The notes beneath the pieces were generated by a model. The model did not search any database, had not been told where the DNA came from, and worked only from the letters and a program-made list of their open reading frames with translations. A DNA stretch of 64,000 nt from Charina bottae (Eukaryota > Chordata > Lepidosauria > Squamata > Charinaidae): the NCBI GenBank assembly GCA_023362775.1, contig JALMGJ010000018.1, positions 21,123,105 through 21,187,104 of the forward strand, written 5' to 3'. This document shows positions 43,446 to 55,412 of this stretch, in pieces. Position 1 is the first letter of the stretch; each line of letters starts with the position of its first letter. Both the position numbers and the translations under genes were made by a program.

Positions 43446-44173
43446 CTCTAAATGCTAAAGTTGCAAACTCTGATCATCCCCCAACGCCAGAAACAGGTGC
43501 GGAAAGAGACGGGGAACCTGTGCCGTTGACGCAGCAGACAGCTGGTTGGATGGAAGACCGGTTTCCAGCGTCCTGCCCTCTTCTAATTCCCCGGCAGCCC
43601 CCACGACAGCATCTTGCGGGCATCTAACCTAGAATTTAGCAGGGGGTGGTTTGCTGAGGCTTTGCAGAAAGTGGCGTGGACGGGTGGCGCCACGCCTTGC
43701 CCTGCCCGGCCCGGCCCTCCCCACGTGAGCAGAACAGCAGCAGAACCAGTTGGGCAGAGTCGAGCCCCTTCTGCCAAAAGCTCTTCCGTTGTTTTAGGCT
43801 TGACTATTTAGCCCGGTGAAACCGGTCCAGGCTAAGCCGTGGAGCTTCCCTTCAAATCCTGGTCGATCCTCACCTGGTCGAGTGTGTCGGAGTTTGGGAA
43901 ACATCTTCTTTGCAACGTCCCCACTGGACGCCCAGCCCAACTTTGGTCTTGCCTTTCTGCCTTTGGGCAACTCTCTCAACCATCCAAACTGTGTTGCTTT
44001 TCTCATGTTCAAAGCCCCCAGGCCAAGATTAACTGCCCTCCTTGCTGCTCTCGGAAGGGCAAAACCATGCACCCTCAGCTAAGCAACATCTTTGGCGTTG
44101 GAATTCAAGGTGGGTTTGGAAAGCCCCCTGAAGGAACAGCTAGTTAGTGATTCGTGCAAGCCTGCAATAAGTC
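43446..44173. other. No recognised feature
   Basis: Moderately GC-rich intergenic sequence. Open frames on both strands lack recognisable domains. Confidence 0.35.
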
Positions 44174-44325
44174 ATCTAAACCAGTGTTTCTCAGCCTTGG
44201 CAACTTGAAGCTGTGTGGACTGCAACTCCCAGAATTCCCCAGCCAGCGCATGCTGGCTGGGGAATTCTGGGAGTTGCAGTCCACACAGCTTCAAGTTGCC
44301 AAGGCTGAGAAACACTGATGTTAAA
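44174..44325. mobile_element. Palindromic hAT-like MITE, nearly perfect hairpin
   Basis: The element 44182-44317 runs from CAGTGTTTCTCAGCCTTGG to CCAAGGCTGAGAAACACTG. Every diverged position in one arm is mirrored in the other (TGGACTGCAACTCCC/GGGAGTTGCAGTCCA). The flanks ATCTAAAC and ATGTTAAA match at 5 of 8. Confidence 0.93.
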
Positions 44326-47200
44326 GTTAACATCTTAATCGATAATGCATAATTAGTTTTGCCTCTTTCTAGGGGTTTGCATGCTTGGGTGATCTTTTAG
44401 AAGACTTGCAAAATTTCGGATAGGCAATCAATATAACCAAGAGGACGTAAAGCAAAGCTTCCCCCCGCCCTCCCCCCCCCCCCAGCACCTGACTGTCTGG
44501 ATTTCCCACAGAATTGTGATGAGTGACTGACAGCTCCTGGTGAGCCGACTTTGCCGCAAGATGTTGTGGCACCAACCTTAATTCTGCTGTTCCAGGCCAT
44601 CCTTCAAGCCCTCATCTAGCGAACTCCATCGCGTCTCCTGCTCCGGGTTCTGCCTCCTTCCTCCGACATGCAGATGTCAGCCAGCTGTTCCTCCGGGAAT
44701 AGGCTTAACCTCCATTTCATGTGGCAGGGAATTCTTTAGGACAAGTCTGAAGGGTTTTGTGGAAGAAGTAATTTCTGCCTGTCCTAGACTTGCCAGTCAG
44801 TGCCCCCCCCCAAGTTCTAGAAGTGGGAAATTAAATTATCTTCCTTTTGCGCCTTCCAATGGGCCCTGAATGGTGTGGCATTTGACCGTTTAAGCGAGTC
44901 TTTTCCACTCAAGGTTCCATCAGCATGTGGCAGAATTGATTTCCTTTCCTTTTCTTCTCTCCTAGCATGACCCATTTCGTCTCTGTAATGGGTTTGGAAT
45001 CCAACTGCTCTTTCTACGGACCCAGAAAGTTTTCTTTTCCCCCTTGCGCTGGTGTGTTTGTGTATTCAATATTTGGGTGATGTATGTAACACTCACTCAC
45101 GTTACAGTTTTCAAAACAGCTTCCATTTAGGGCTGAGAGGGCCAGATCATTTTAATTTCCAGTCTTGCTTCAAAACCCCGGGAATTGGAAAAAATGGTGC
45201 TCGGCCATGGAAGCTCTAGGAGTTTGCCACCAGACTAAGGCTTCTCCCAAATTCCACAAGCTGTACCTGTTGCTGGGCAGGTAGAAATTCAATACTTCCC
45301 CTGTCACTTCCTGATGGATTTCTGCCTGATGCCTATTGAGATACATCTCATTTTTTAAAACCATTCCAGTTAGTACAGAGAGGTGGGGCAGGCAGAAATT
45401 CCACAGGACCGTAATCTACCCATAAGCACTCACCGTGGATACATCGGAGGGATTTCTGCTTGATCCTCAAGGAACGTTAGAGTAAGATGTCCAGATCAGC
45501 AGCAAACCAGCTGTGAGGTGGATCAGACAAGGGTTAGAGAAGAGACTGCAGATTTCCCATAACTGGTCAAAACTCAGGAGGGATTCGGCAGCACCTTTTG
45601 CAACTCACCAGTTTTATTAAAAGGCAGCAGCTTTTGGAACTCCTCATGTTTTGCTCCCGAACTCAAGGAAGGTACAGTGTCCGTAACTAGCCAATCTTGG
45701 ACACCAGTTGTCCTCCCCTACTTTAGAAGTAACTTGCAACTTGTGCAATATACAATTTGTACATGTATGTGTATGTATATGCAATATTCTCTCTCTCACA
45801 CACACGGGCAATTTGCATGATGAACATACCATTAACGATAAAAAGGGATAGATGTCAGGCATCTCTTAAGAAACAGCCGAAGGGTGGATGGGAGGCCCCG
45901 TCCACCTGTACAGAGAGAGACACGCTGCACCGGTACACAGGGGCCCCTTTTGAGACGCGTTGGGCCCATTCCTGACTCCTCCCCCTTGCGCGGGGCAGCC
46001 TTCCTGTTGCAGAACCAGAGCGAGGGCAGTCCCTTTGTAATTCTCTGCATTCGTGACTCGATGCAGATTCAGCGAGACTGCCAGGACAATCCCATCCAGT
46101 GGCAACCACGTGCACCTTTCCCCGATCTGCTCTCGCTCTCTTTCCACAAAACCTGCTGGCGTTGGTGGCCAGCTTTAAACAAAAGGCTTGCAGCCTTCCC
46201 AGCCCTCCCTTACACTCCTCGCTCATGGATGGCAGTTCCAGACTAAACAGCCGGGGTGCAAAGCAGCTGTTAAACCCAAGCAACACCCACATTAAGGGTG
46301 GCTCTGGGGGAAGAGAAGAGTCCGGGCGATGCTCCCAACTCAGGGTCCTGGCACAGAGGCCACCTTAAAACCGGCTGCCTTCGTGGGAACTGGAGCCAAC
46401 TGCCAAGCGGTGCCAAGAACAGGAGGGGTGCAAAGACATGGCAAGCCTCCCGTGCCCTCCCTGCTGATTACACCCCAGCCCGTCCTTGCACAGAGTCCGC
46501 GCTCCACGCCGATCTCCCCAGAGTTGAGCCGAGCCTGTGCAATTCTCTGCAACAGCCGCTTGATTCGCAGGTAAACAAAATATTCCCTGGAGGCCTGGAT
46601 CCCGTTGCTACCAACTCAGGGCCCAAATAACAATTGAATGCCAAGTTGCCACTACGACAGGCTTCCCAAGGCTTGGATGGCTTCCTTGGCAAGTTGCTTT
46701 GAGGGACGGCTTGTGTGCCCTTTAGTCAGACCCACCGTGTTTTATGCCATGGAGGAGATTCTGTGGCAGTTGGTAATACCACATGCAGGGAAAAGGCAAC
46801 CGATAAAGAATCAATAGACCATCCTCATTTTTCACGATTGCATCCCATTGTGGAACTGTATATAAATATGTATATATATAAAACATTTCAAAAATGGTTC
46901 ATGGGAGCAAATTCCCAGCTGTCTCTCTTGTAGAAGACAAGAGAAGACAGAGAAGATAGGTGGTTTGAGAGAGGGGTCAAGGAATCCATTTATGCCAACT
47001 TGGAAAATCCTTCCTTGAATAGAGGTGGGGGCCTCAGGCACAAACTCTCCCACATCTTCCTCCCTGTTTTGTCTTCTGTGCCTAGGAAGATTAAGACCAT
47101 TTCAGAAGCTCAACAGCAGCATGGTGATTTTAACGACCCTCCATTAGATAATAAAAGGACTTAAAAATTACATCTCAATATAACCATGACCTAGCCCCAG
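44326..47200. other. Intergenic, no recognised feature
   Basis: C-rich run at 44470-44484, a short CT/CA tract near 45789-45805. Open frames overlap on both strands and were not recognised as proteins. Confidence 0.35.
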
Positions 47201-47239
47201 GTGTAAGGTCACACAGCTACCTAGGAACATATTTAGGAT

Positions 47240-47390
47240 TCCCTTACCAACTTTGCTCAGACTGAAGAAGCTCCTTGGATAAGGAGCGAAACGTTTCCAC
47301 TAAGAAAATAGAAATCCAGTTGACATGATTCAAGCTACAGACAATTCCACCTGGATGACTGAGAACCTTCATAGACATGTCTCTCTTGTA
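47240..47390 (+). mobile_element. Probable Penelope-like element scrap with hammerhead-like core
   Basis: CTGAAGA (47262-47268) is followed by a perfect 7-bp hairpin GCTCCTT-GGAT-AAGGAGC (47270-47287), then GAAACGT (47288-47294). The downstream GAAATCCAGTTGACATG and CACCTGGATGACTGAGAACC resemble a dispersed vertebrate repeat. One extra A separates the core from stem II and stem I pairing is weak, so activity is unlikely. Boundaries are approximate. Confidence 0.45.
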
Positions 47391-47966
47391 GGTAACTCTG
47401 GGGCTCAAACTCTTTGAACGGCTGAGCTGCAGTAAAAAGGCCGATGGTTGGTTGATTTTTTACCCTTGATTTTTTCAATGAACCCAGAAAACGAGCAAAG
47501 CACGGCCCCACAAGAGGCGAGGCCGATCTACCTGAGCTACTGGAACTTTATGAACTGGATGAATAAATCTGGCATTGCTTGACAACAACGAACAGCTGCA
47601 GCGGGAGATGCCAGGAACGCTCTTAATTTCTCGGGCCCCGAAGAGGGAACAGCTGGCTCTGAAATTGTCTGTCCCGGGATGACCTCTGCTTCTGGGGAAC
47701 GGGACGTCCAAGCAGGGACCAAGTTTGAGGCCATCGATTACAGCCATCCCGCCTTACAAAGGATTGGCTGACAGGCTGCTCTCCTTCAAACCTTTCGGCT
47801 GCAGCCCGGCCTCGTTTGTTTTCAAACAAAGAAAACCCTTTGAAAGGGATCAGTCTTCTGGGGAATAAGCCCCCATGGGAAAAAATGAGCAGGGCCCACC
47901 GACACTGGGGGAAGACATCACGCAAAGCCTGTTAGGTCAACAGTTTGGGAGGTTTGTCAAGGCTAC
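47391..47966. other. No recognised feature
   Basis: Intergenic sequence upstream of the hairpin element and the CpG island. Confidence 0.4.
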
Positions 47967-48107
47967 CTGCAGGGTGTGGTCAAAATAGTCAAGATGGCGG
48001 CCACAACGGTGCAACTGAAACTCCACCTGCATTGCCCGTAAAATCAGGTGGAGCTTCAATTGCACCATTGTGGCCGCCATCTTGACTTAGTTGACCTCAC
48101 CCTGCAG
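47967..48107. mobile_element. Long hairpin element carrying YY1-type motifs in both arms
   Basis: CTGCAGGGTGTGGTCAA to TTGACCTCACCCTGCAG, 141 bp, with arms AGTCAAGATGGCGGCCACAA and TTGTGGCCGCCATCTTGACT fully complementary and a loop near TTGCCCGTAAAATC. No clear target duplication. A diverged relative is at 31598-31740. Confidence 0.8.
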
Positions 48108-48599
48108 CCACGGAACTCCAGGCAATGAAGCTGCCTTTTCTCTCACATACAGACAAAGCTCACCAACACAGAGAGAGAAATTTAATCTGCTAACTAGCCC
48201 CAAAGGACCACCGTTTTTTGCTAATGAATACCCCCCCCCCTTTTATTGCTTCAATGACACCTCCGACTCCCTAAATGGCCGCCATTTAGAGGCCATTATT
48301 CCCCAAATAACGTTTGGGTCGCATTTCAGGCCTAAACCCTTTTTTGAGAAAAACGTGTTAACCGTGGGAAAAGAGATGGCTTTGTATATAAACACCTGGA
48401 TGTGTTTTGCAGGGGGATGCTACATGTAAGTTTTATTCTGTTGCCTTCTGATTTGGGGGAAAAAGCGTAATGATCTTTCCTACCAAATAATAGTTCAGAC
48501 CCTTATTAAAAAATCACGATGATAATCGAGTTTGCGCAATAGGTACGACTGAATTTCAGGTCGCTTATGGATGAACACAGATACACCCCTGCGACTGAT
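48108..48599. other. No recognised feature
   Basis: AT-rich stretch between the hairpin element and the CpG island. C10 run at 48231-48240. Confidence 0.4.
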
Positions 48600-49329
48600 C
48601 AGGTTGGGTGAAGCTCCCCTGCCTTTTTCCTCCTCCAAGTGGAGAGGGGCCTTTGACCCCTCTTTCGGAGGGGGAGGAAGAGGAAGGGGGTGAAGGGTCC
48701 CGAGCTGGACTCCCCGGCCGGAAAAGGAGCGCGGGGTCCGCAGCTTCCCGGAGTCCCCGTGTTGGGGGCGGGGCGTCCGTCCGGAGCGACGATGACGCCA
48801 GAATGACGGAACGCCACGCACGTCTCCAAGCGAGGGCGCGGTTGCCTGGCAACACCGTTCCTGGCACGCGCGGGCCTCCGCCGGCTTTGGGCGGGGGGGG
48901 GGAAGGCCTTTCTGCTTAGTATCTGCTCCCCCCCCAGCACGTCGGGGGGCAAATCCATAGAAGCCCAGCCCCGGGTCCCTCGGGGGCTGGCGCCCCCCCC
49001 GGCGCCCGTTTTTGCGCGGGAAGACCCCGCCTGCGCCCCCCCGCGCGGAGGGCCTGTGAGGGGGGGCGCGATGCCAGGCGGGGGCGCGTTGCTAGGGCCG
49101 CCGCTGCGAGGGAGGCAGGGAGGGGGCGGGCAGGCGGGGAGCCCCCGGCCGGAGAGGAGCCGCCGCCGCGCCCCCGCCTCCCCGGCCGGCCCTGGAGTTC
49201 CCCGCCCGGCCGCGGGGCGCGCTTTGATTCGCTGCGGCGCGTCGGGCAGGCGGCTCTGCGGCTTCCCCGCGTCCCGCCTCGCCTCGCCTCGCCTGGCCGG
49301 CCTCGCCTCGCTGCGCCGCGCCTCCTCCG

Positions 49330-49480
49330 GAAGATGGCGGCCTGCAGGAGCCCCTCATGCTAGCGAGCGCCGCAGCCCCAGCCCGCCGCCCGCGCGTCCA
49401 GGGGCCGCGGAGAGCCCCCCCCGCCGCCGCCCCCCCGCCGCCAGCAGCAGCAGCAGCAGCAGCCGCGGAGCGCGCGCAAG
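49330..49480 (+). other. Candidate first exon ending in a splice donor
   Basis: Begins at the YY1 motif, which in many TATA-less promoters sits just downstream of the start site, and ends at the donor AAG|GTAGAG. An ATG at 49357 opens a frame of about 41 codons rich in Ala and Pro that runs to the donor. MBNL family proteins normally start in the next exon, so this is more likely 5' UTR. The start coordinate is approximate. Confidence 0.4.
49442..49462 (+). repeat. (CAG)7 in the CpG island
   Basis: Seven uninterrupted CAG triplets just before the candidate splice donor at 49480/49481. Confidence 0.95.
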
Positions 49481-50115
49481 GTAGAGGCGGGCCGGGGCGG
49501 CGGGCGGGGGAGAGGCGCGCGGGGCAGCCTGGGGCTGGGGTACCAGCCCCGCGGGGGGGGGGAACGACTGGCGGGGCCGCGCCGCCCTTTCCTCGCGGGG
49601 AGTCCGAGCGGAGGCGGCCCCGAGCCGGCGCGGGAAGGGCGGGGAGCGAGGCCCGGGGAGGCCCGGCCGCGGCGCCCCGAGACATGCGCACTGCCCCCCG
49701 CCGCCGCCGGCCTGCCTGGAAACAAAGGCCTGGAGCGCGCCGAGCCCGGGGGGCGGCCGGGGATCCGGCCCACGTGCGCGCGGCGGGCGGGGAGGCGCCC
49801 TTGGAGAGGCCGCGGAGCCGGGCGGCCTCGCCAGGGCAGCTGCTGAGTCATGGTAGGGCGGCGGCGCGGGGTAGGGAGGGCGCCTCGGGCTCGGACGCGC
49901 CCGGCCAGGCGACCTTCTCCGGGCGTGGCGGCGCTTTCCTGCCCTGCAAGCGGAACGGGGGACCGGCCCGCGAGCGAGCGAAGGAAAGGCCTGTCCTCTG
50001 CACCTGCTCAGAGGCACGGTCACCTGCCGGCTTTCCTCCCGGAAGTTGGGGGGGCTGGAAGAGGCCGCCGAGGATCCCCCTCTCCAAGGCCCTGTGGGGC
50101 TGGGATGGCCCAGGT

Positions 50116-50232
50116 CGGTGTTTCCCAACCCGGGTCGCTTGAAGACGCGTGGACTTCAGCTCCCAGAGTTCCCCAGCCAGCGTGGGATCCTGGGAGGCAA
50201 AGTCCACGCGGCCCGGGTTGGGAACCACCGAC
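50116..50232. mobile_element. GC-shifted palindromic MITE copy
   Basis: CGGTGTTTCCCAACCCGGG opens and CCCGGGTTGGGAACCACCG closes. TGGACTTCAGCTCCCAG and AGTCCACGCGG are the arms. Same architecture as the other hairpin MITEs but more diverged and GC-rich, next to the CpG island. Confidence 0.75.
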
Positions 50233-53200
50233 CTAGACAGACTAGCGCTGGCTTCCTCCAGCCGCAGCTAGATGGGTGCAAATAGGTGGGGAGCATCGGA
50301 GCCCAGATGTGCCAAAGGTAGCAGCTGCCAAGGCGTGGCGTGGCCAAAGGAGGCTTCTGCCCAGATTGCCCCCAAGAATCGAGCAGGAGTTTGATCCTGG
50401 GTTGCTTCGGCTTCCTTGCGGTTTATCAGAGGACGAAATGGGTCTTGGGGAAGGAGAGTCTTTTCTCTCCTTATTTTAGTGAGGTGGGATGCAGCTCCCC
50501 CCCCCCCCACAGATACATTCGTTTCTGGACTACTTGTGTCACTCCTTCGGTTTTATATCCCCCCTTTTTTTCCCCCACCAGTTGGCTTGACCAGGTGGTT
50601 TACTCAACTGTAAAAATAAACAGTGGAACAACGATAAAAAGTAAAATTTGCTTTCAGTAGAAACCACAGTTGGGATGGCAAGTTAGTGAAGGTGTGGGCT
50701 TGCTCAGTGAATCCGTGGGGAGGGGGGAGCAAACTAAAGCTCTTAAAAATATACATCTCCGCTTTGCACCTTCCAAAAGCTTAAAATAAGCTCCCTGGGC
50801 TTTATTCTGGAGGTGGCTCTGGTTTAATTACCCTCCCACTCAGTTTCTGACGGGACAGTCTGGCCAAGTCTTTCTCAGCACTGCAGGGACAGAACCGGGG
50901 GATGGGATGCCCTCCCTCCATGGTGGCTGTTGCAAGGAAAGGGCTGGGAAGCCCCTCCCTGAAAGCCATTTCCCCCCCAATACAATTTGTTGAGTTTTTT
51001 ATGTAAAGGAGTTGTGCAAGGATTCCAGCAGCCGAACCGTTTTCAATGGAGCCCCGATACATCTCTGTGTGTGTTCGGGTGGAGCCTCTCTGAGGCTTTT
51101 TCTCACAGCCTCGTGGTGCCCCGGAGGGGAGGCGTCTCCCTTCGCTGATAATGGGGAAGTTTGCGGCTGGTGGTTGCCATAACTGAATTTTATCCATCTG
51201 AAAACCAGCTCTTGCACAGTCCAGGGTCATCTGGAGGTGTCTGAAGGGCATCAGGTGCCAGTCATTGAAGGCGTTAGACTACAGTTTTTCTCACCCAGCC
51301 TGACCCACCAGAATGCCCATTGGAATTGTGGGAATTGTAGTCAGCCACATCTGGAAGTCACCATGTGGAGAAGACTAGATCAGCGCCCTTGGGTTAGATT
51401 GATCAAAGGCATCACTGTTGAAGGCCACCTTGGGTTGGATTGGGGTACCTGTATTTCGGACTTGTCTTTCATGTTGGGTGGTGCCAAGATGAACCCTGAA
51501 TTTGCTTTCAATTAATTGACATTCAGCCTTGATTAAAAATGGAGTGCTGTTAATAGGATTATTCTGCAGTCAAGTTTTTGTCTTCTGCCTGGCTTTAAGG
51601 GAGAAAAATAGCAATGTTTGAAGATCTCTGGGAGTTTGCAGAATAGGCTTTTGGCCAGATGCAGCCCTGAGATCTCAGGTTGAACATCTGGAACAAATGG
51701 ATAAATCTTTCTGGCTTCTTATGGGTTGCTTTAATAAAATGTAGGAGGAATATTGGAAAAAGGGCAGTTCCAGTTGGGATATAAAATTAACTGTTACCTT
51801 GAAGGAAGTCATTAGGGGTGAGTGGGCTAGTTTTTCATATGCCCTTGCTCAGTATCCAACATAAATTTATGGGATGTGTGGCGCTGGGTTCATCTCAACA
51901 GAAAAGTAGAGGGTAGACCAGCAGATTTTCAGGTGGCTGTGTGGACGTTAGGATGGGAAGCTTGGGTGTCTGCGAAACAGCTGAAAATGTCACTTGACAG
52001 AGCGAGGGTGAGAAGCTTAGCCTTCCCTCTGAGTTGGCTTTGTGCATTGCCACATGGGTCAAAGGTGATTGGTTGTAGGGTGTTTTCAGGAAGCTGTTTG
52101 GGAAGTTAAAAACAAGTTAGGCGGCTCTTGTGTCAACTTACAACGCAGGATGAGGAAGTCCCATTCTGACTGACCTGGGCCTGGTTTTATTTCCCCTGGA
52201 TGGTGGAGCCCTCCACCAAGGGCCAGCCATGCAGCTTCCAGAGCCTGTCGGCAGTTGCTGATAAAGGCCGAGGCAGACAAATGTCCCCTTGAGCTCTTGC
52301 GTCCTTTGCTTTCAGTTTGGACAGAGCTTGCAAGATGAGCCGACGGTCATAGCTCCGTTACACCTCGGGAGATTGTTGCTAGATGCAGCGTATTCAGCGT
52401 ATTTGGAGAAATTTGACGGGGGTTATCACTGCATGTGACTCCTAAACCCAGAAGCTTCAGGTGACGAGAGGACCCAGAATTGTACAGAAAAAGGTTGTTC
52501 TGATCTTTCGGATCAAGACCGCACCTAGTCTGGTGTCTTAGATCTAAGCACCATTCTTCTGACATGTTTACGAGTCGGGTACAAAGGCCTGCGACTGGCT
52601 TTTAGGGAAGTGAATATTGATTTATTAAATTTCGAACGGATGCAAGCAGTCTTCCTGAGTGAGAAACAATCTGCCTTTATGGCAGAAGACTATCACCTTA
52701 AGAGGCATTTCTACCCACGTGGGAAGAAGGAATGGTGGGTTACATCTTTCAGTCCAGACAGTCACATAAATAAACTAAAGAGCATTTGAATATACTTTTA
52801 CCAGGGTATGTAAACTTGAGAATCAAAAGCCACAATTAAAAATCAGTCTTGGCATCAGTTGCTTTCCGAAATATTCAAACCAGTTCTGTTGATAGTAAGA
52901 ATTAATTCTAAGTTCCTTAGCCTCTGTGGTGAACTGTTGTTACTATGTGAATCTCTCCCAAAATTGACATCCAGGAGGTTTGCCGCTCTGGAGGGCTAAG
53001 GGTGGAGTTTGTAAAACTGATGCCTGTTAGAAGTTCTACGGTGCCCCATTTAGGTGAGAAGGGGAATGTATAAGAGGATTTCTGTGCCCCTTGGCTATGC
53101 ATATTGTGGGCAAAATACTCAACTGTAACTTCAACACACTTTTCACATCAACAAGAAAAACCTGCAAAGAATGCTTTATAACCGTGGATATAATTGCAAT

Positions 53201-55316
53201 CTATATCTAATAGTTTTTTGTCAGTTAAATGTTCTGGGCCTAGCTTATTGGCATCATTGTGATCATGTATCAACAGCAGGCATTGTTAGAGGCTTTATAG
53301 AGCTTTGTAAACAAAGAATTAGGTTGGGTGTGTGTCTGTGTATTGTGTCTATATAGGATATGTGAAGGTTGGATTTAGAGATGGTAATTGAAATTGGTTT
53401 AGTTGAATCTCTGAATCAGTCTCTGGAATCGGAAAGATGAATCGAGTGTCCCAAATTGTTCTTTGTGAGTCAATCCATTGCGGAAGGAGTGCTTTTAACT
53501 CACATATATGTGGCATGACACACAAAAACCGAAAAAAAGGACACATCTCTGTCCTTGAGCTGTTCTTGATGGGCAAAATGCATCAACTTTTCTTTGCCTG
53601 GCTGTCATTGTTATTTTAACTGTGTGTTCATCTTTTGTCATCCTGCAACATCTTTAAAGCATACAAGAGAAGACAGAAATGCTGAGAAAGATTCCCCAAA
53701 GAGGCAGAACCAATTTTGCAAATCCATAAGGCACATATTAGGCTTGTCTGGACGAACGGTTTAAGTCACCATCAGTGGGAAGGAAAGGAAATTGCCAGTA
53801 AAGTTAGTGTCTGCTTGGCCCTCTCCAGATCTTTTAGGCTCACAATTCTCCAATGCTTGTTGGTCCCTTCCTGATGTGTTGGGACTCCAGTTCCCACCAT
53901 CCTCAGCCACGGTGGTAGAAGACACACCTGGAGGCCTCCATTGGGGAAATCCGGCGCAGAACACGACTCAACTCACCCCTGGCTTGAGTTTCTGTTTCCT
54001 CCACATCGCAAGTCACTTGCAGAAGGACCTGCCTTGGTGGCATGGGGGGCCTCTGTTCCTGGTGCGTAATTCACACGGGGAGTGGAGCGCTCCATGCCCA
54101 GACGACTAAATTGGGGCCGAACGTGCATTGGGTGTGTGTGCAGTCCAGCTGCTTACCCAGTGTCCTGTGCAGCGCTGCAAGCGGGATCAGTCAGTTTGGG
54201 CTCGTTCCTACAAACAGCGCGTGATCAAAGGGCGGCTGGCAGGTTTTCCTAAGGGAGGGCCTTTTCTCTCTCCTCTTTAAAGAGGAGTTGGGAATCTTGG
54301 CGGCCCTCCCAACCAATTCTGGCTGCCATTTGCCCAATGCCATTTATTGTTCTGCTTTTGGCATCCCCTTTCCCCCCACAGCCAGTTCACCACCCACAGC
54401 CAAAGCTGCCGAGGCTGAAGCCTTGGGCTGTGTCAGGAGTATGAGGCCCAAGAAAGGGATCGTGGAGATGCAAACCAGCAAAGAGGAGCAGCTTTCTGGC
54501 GGAAGGAGAAGGGGGCCGAGTTCGGAAGGATGAGGTAGAGGGGGCATCTGCCCTTTTCTGGCGTGTGCCACCATGCTCCGGGCAGATCTGGCCCATGGGA
54601 GAAACTACTTTCTCTGTGGCAAAAAATCAGGAGGGGTCTGGGAGCACCTTTTCTGACTTGTGCGTGTTAGTAGAAACGCCCGTGCCTTTTAATACAATTC
54701 ATGAGTTGGAGGAGGTGCTCCCAGGGCAGTCCTGGTCTTTTGACCACTGTACTCTAACCCGGCCCCCTCCAAGTTTTTCTGAGTGGGATTCTGACTTTTG
54801 GCAGCGTCTGGATGGGAGTGTCAAGCCCCGGCATGGCATGGAATGGGTGCATCGTAGGCCAAACGCCCTGTTGTGTGGAATCACACAGTTGGCATGAGCA
54901 AATGGGGGGCCTGGGAGGGGTTTTGCCAATGTCCCTTCTCCCCCACTTTCTGCCATCGCTTGGCAGCAATTCATCCTGTTCCTTCTCTAAGAAAAGCCAG
55001 AGTCAAATTCCTCTTGCAATTTTCCTGGATTTGGATAGTTAAAAATAATAATTAATATGCACATGCAGGCACCAAATGCAGCAGCTTTTCTCTGGGCTGT
55101 GGGGAACAAAAGCAGCTAGTGACAGGAAATGCTGGTTTGGTGAACTTTTTTGCAACATGCAAGACTGGAGCTGGTTAATTTCTTTTTCTTTTTTTTTTAC
55201 TTCCTGTTCATAGTCTGTTTGGATCAGAAGTCTTGTGTTTTTCCATGTAGCCATTCTGTGAATGTTCTTCTGTTCAGGCGAGCATAAATCTGACCATTTG
55301 GTACAGTATGTTCCTT
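50233..55316. other. Inferred first intron of the downstream gene; little recognised
   Basis: No MBNL-type zinc-finger exon or other domain recognised. Remnants of old palindromic repeats occur at about 51276-51360 (GACTACAGTTTTTCTC...GGGAATTGTAGTC) and 53863-53945 (TGTTGGGACTCCAGTTCCC). C10 run at 50500-50509. Confidence 0.35.
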
Positions 55317-55335
55317 ACTACTTTCTTTTCTTTTC

Positions 55336-55366
<31 letters not shown>

Positions 55367-55412
55367 CTTTTCTTTTCTTTTCTTTTCTTTTCTTTTCTTT
55401 TTTTCTTTTTTA
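55317..55412. repeat. (CTTTT)n polypyrimidine microsatellite
   Basis: About 95 bases of near-perfect TTTTC pentamer repeats. Confidence 0.97.

Larger units (their letters stand above)
48600..50150 (+). promoter_or_regulatory. CpG island, candidate MBNL3 promoter and first exon
   Basis: A 1.5-kb stretch with dense CpG, most extreme at 48890-49930, and unlike everything around it. It contains an Sp1-type GC box (GGGGGCGGGGC, 48764-48774), a palindromic RFX X-box (GTTGCCTGGCAAC, 48841-48853), an ETS site (CCGGAAG, 49327-49333) overlapping a YY1 motif (AAGATGGCGGC, 49331-49341), seven CAG triplets (49442-49462) and a MARE/NRF2-like site (TGCTGAGTCAT, 49841-49851). AAG|GTAGAG at 49480/49481 is a good splice donor. 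The gene name is inferred from synteny: MBNL3 lies downstream of HS6ST2 on the same strand in other vertebrates. The long GC-rich open frames on both strands here are composition artefacts. Confidence 0.65.

Noticed and set aside
49056..50236. Several overlapping 120-260 codon frames in the CpG island
   Set aside because: High GC content removes stop codons on both strands. Pro/Ala/Arg/Gly-rich translations with no domain. Only a short candidate first exon was kept.
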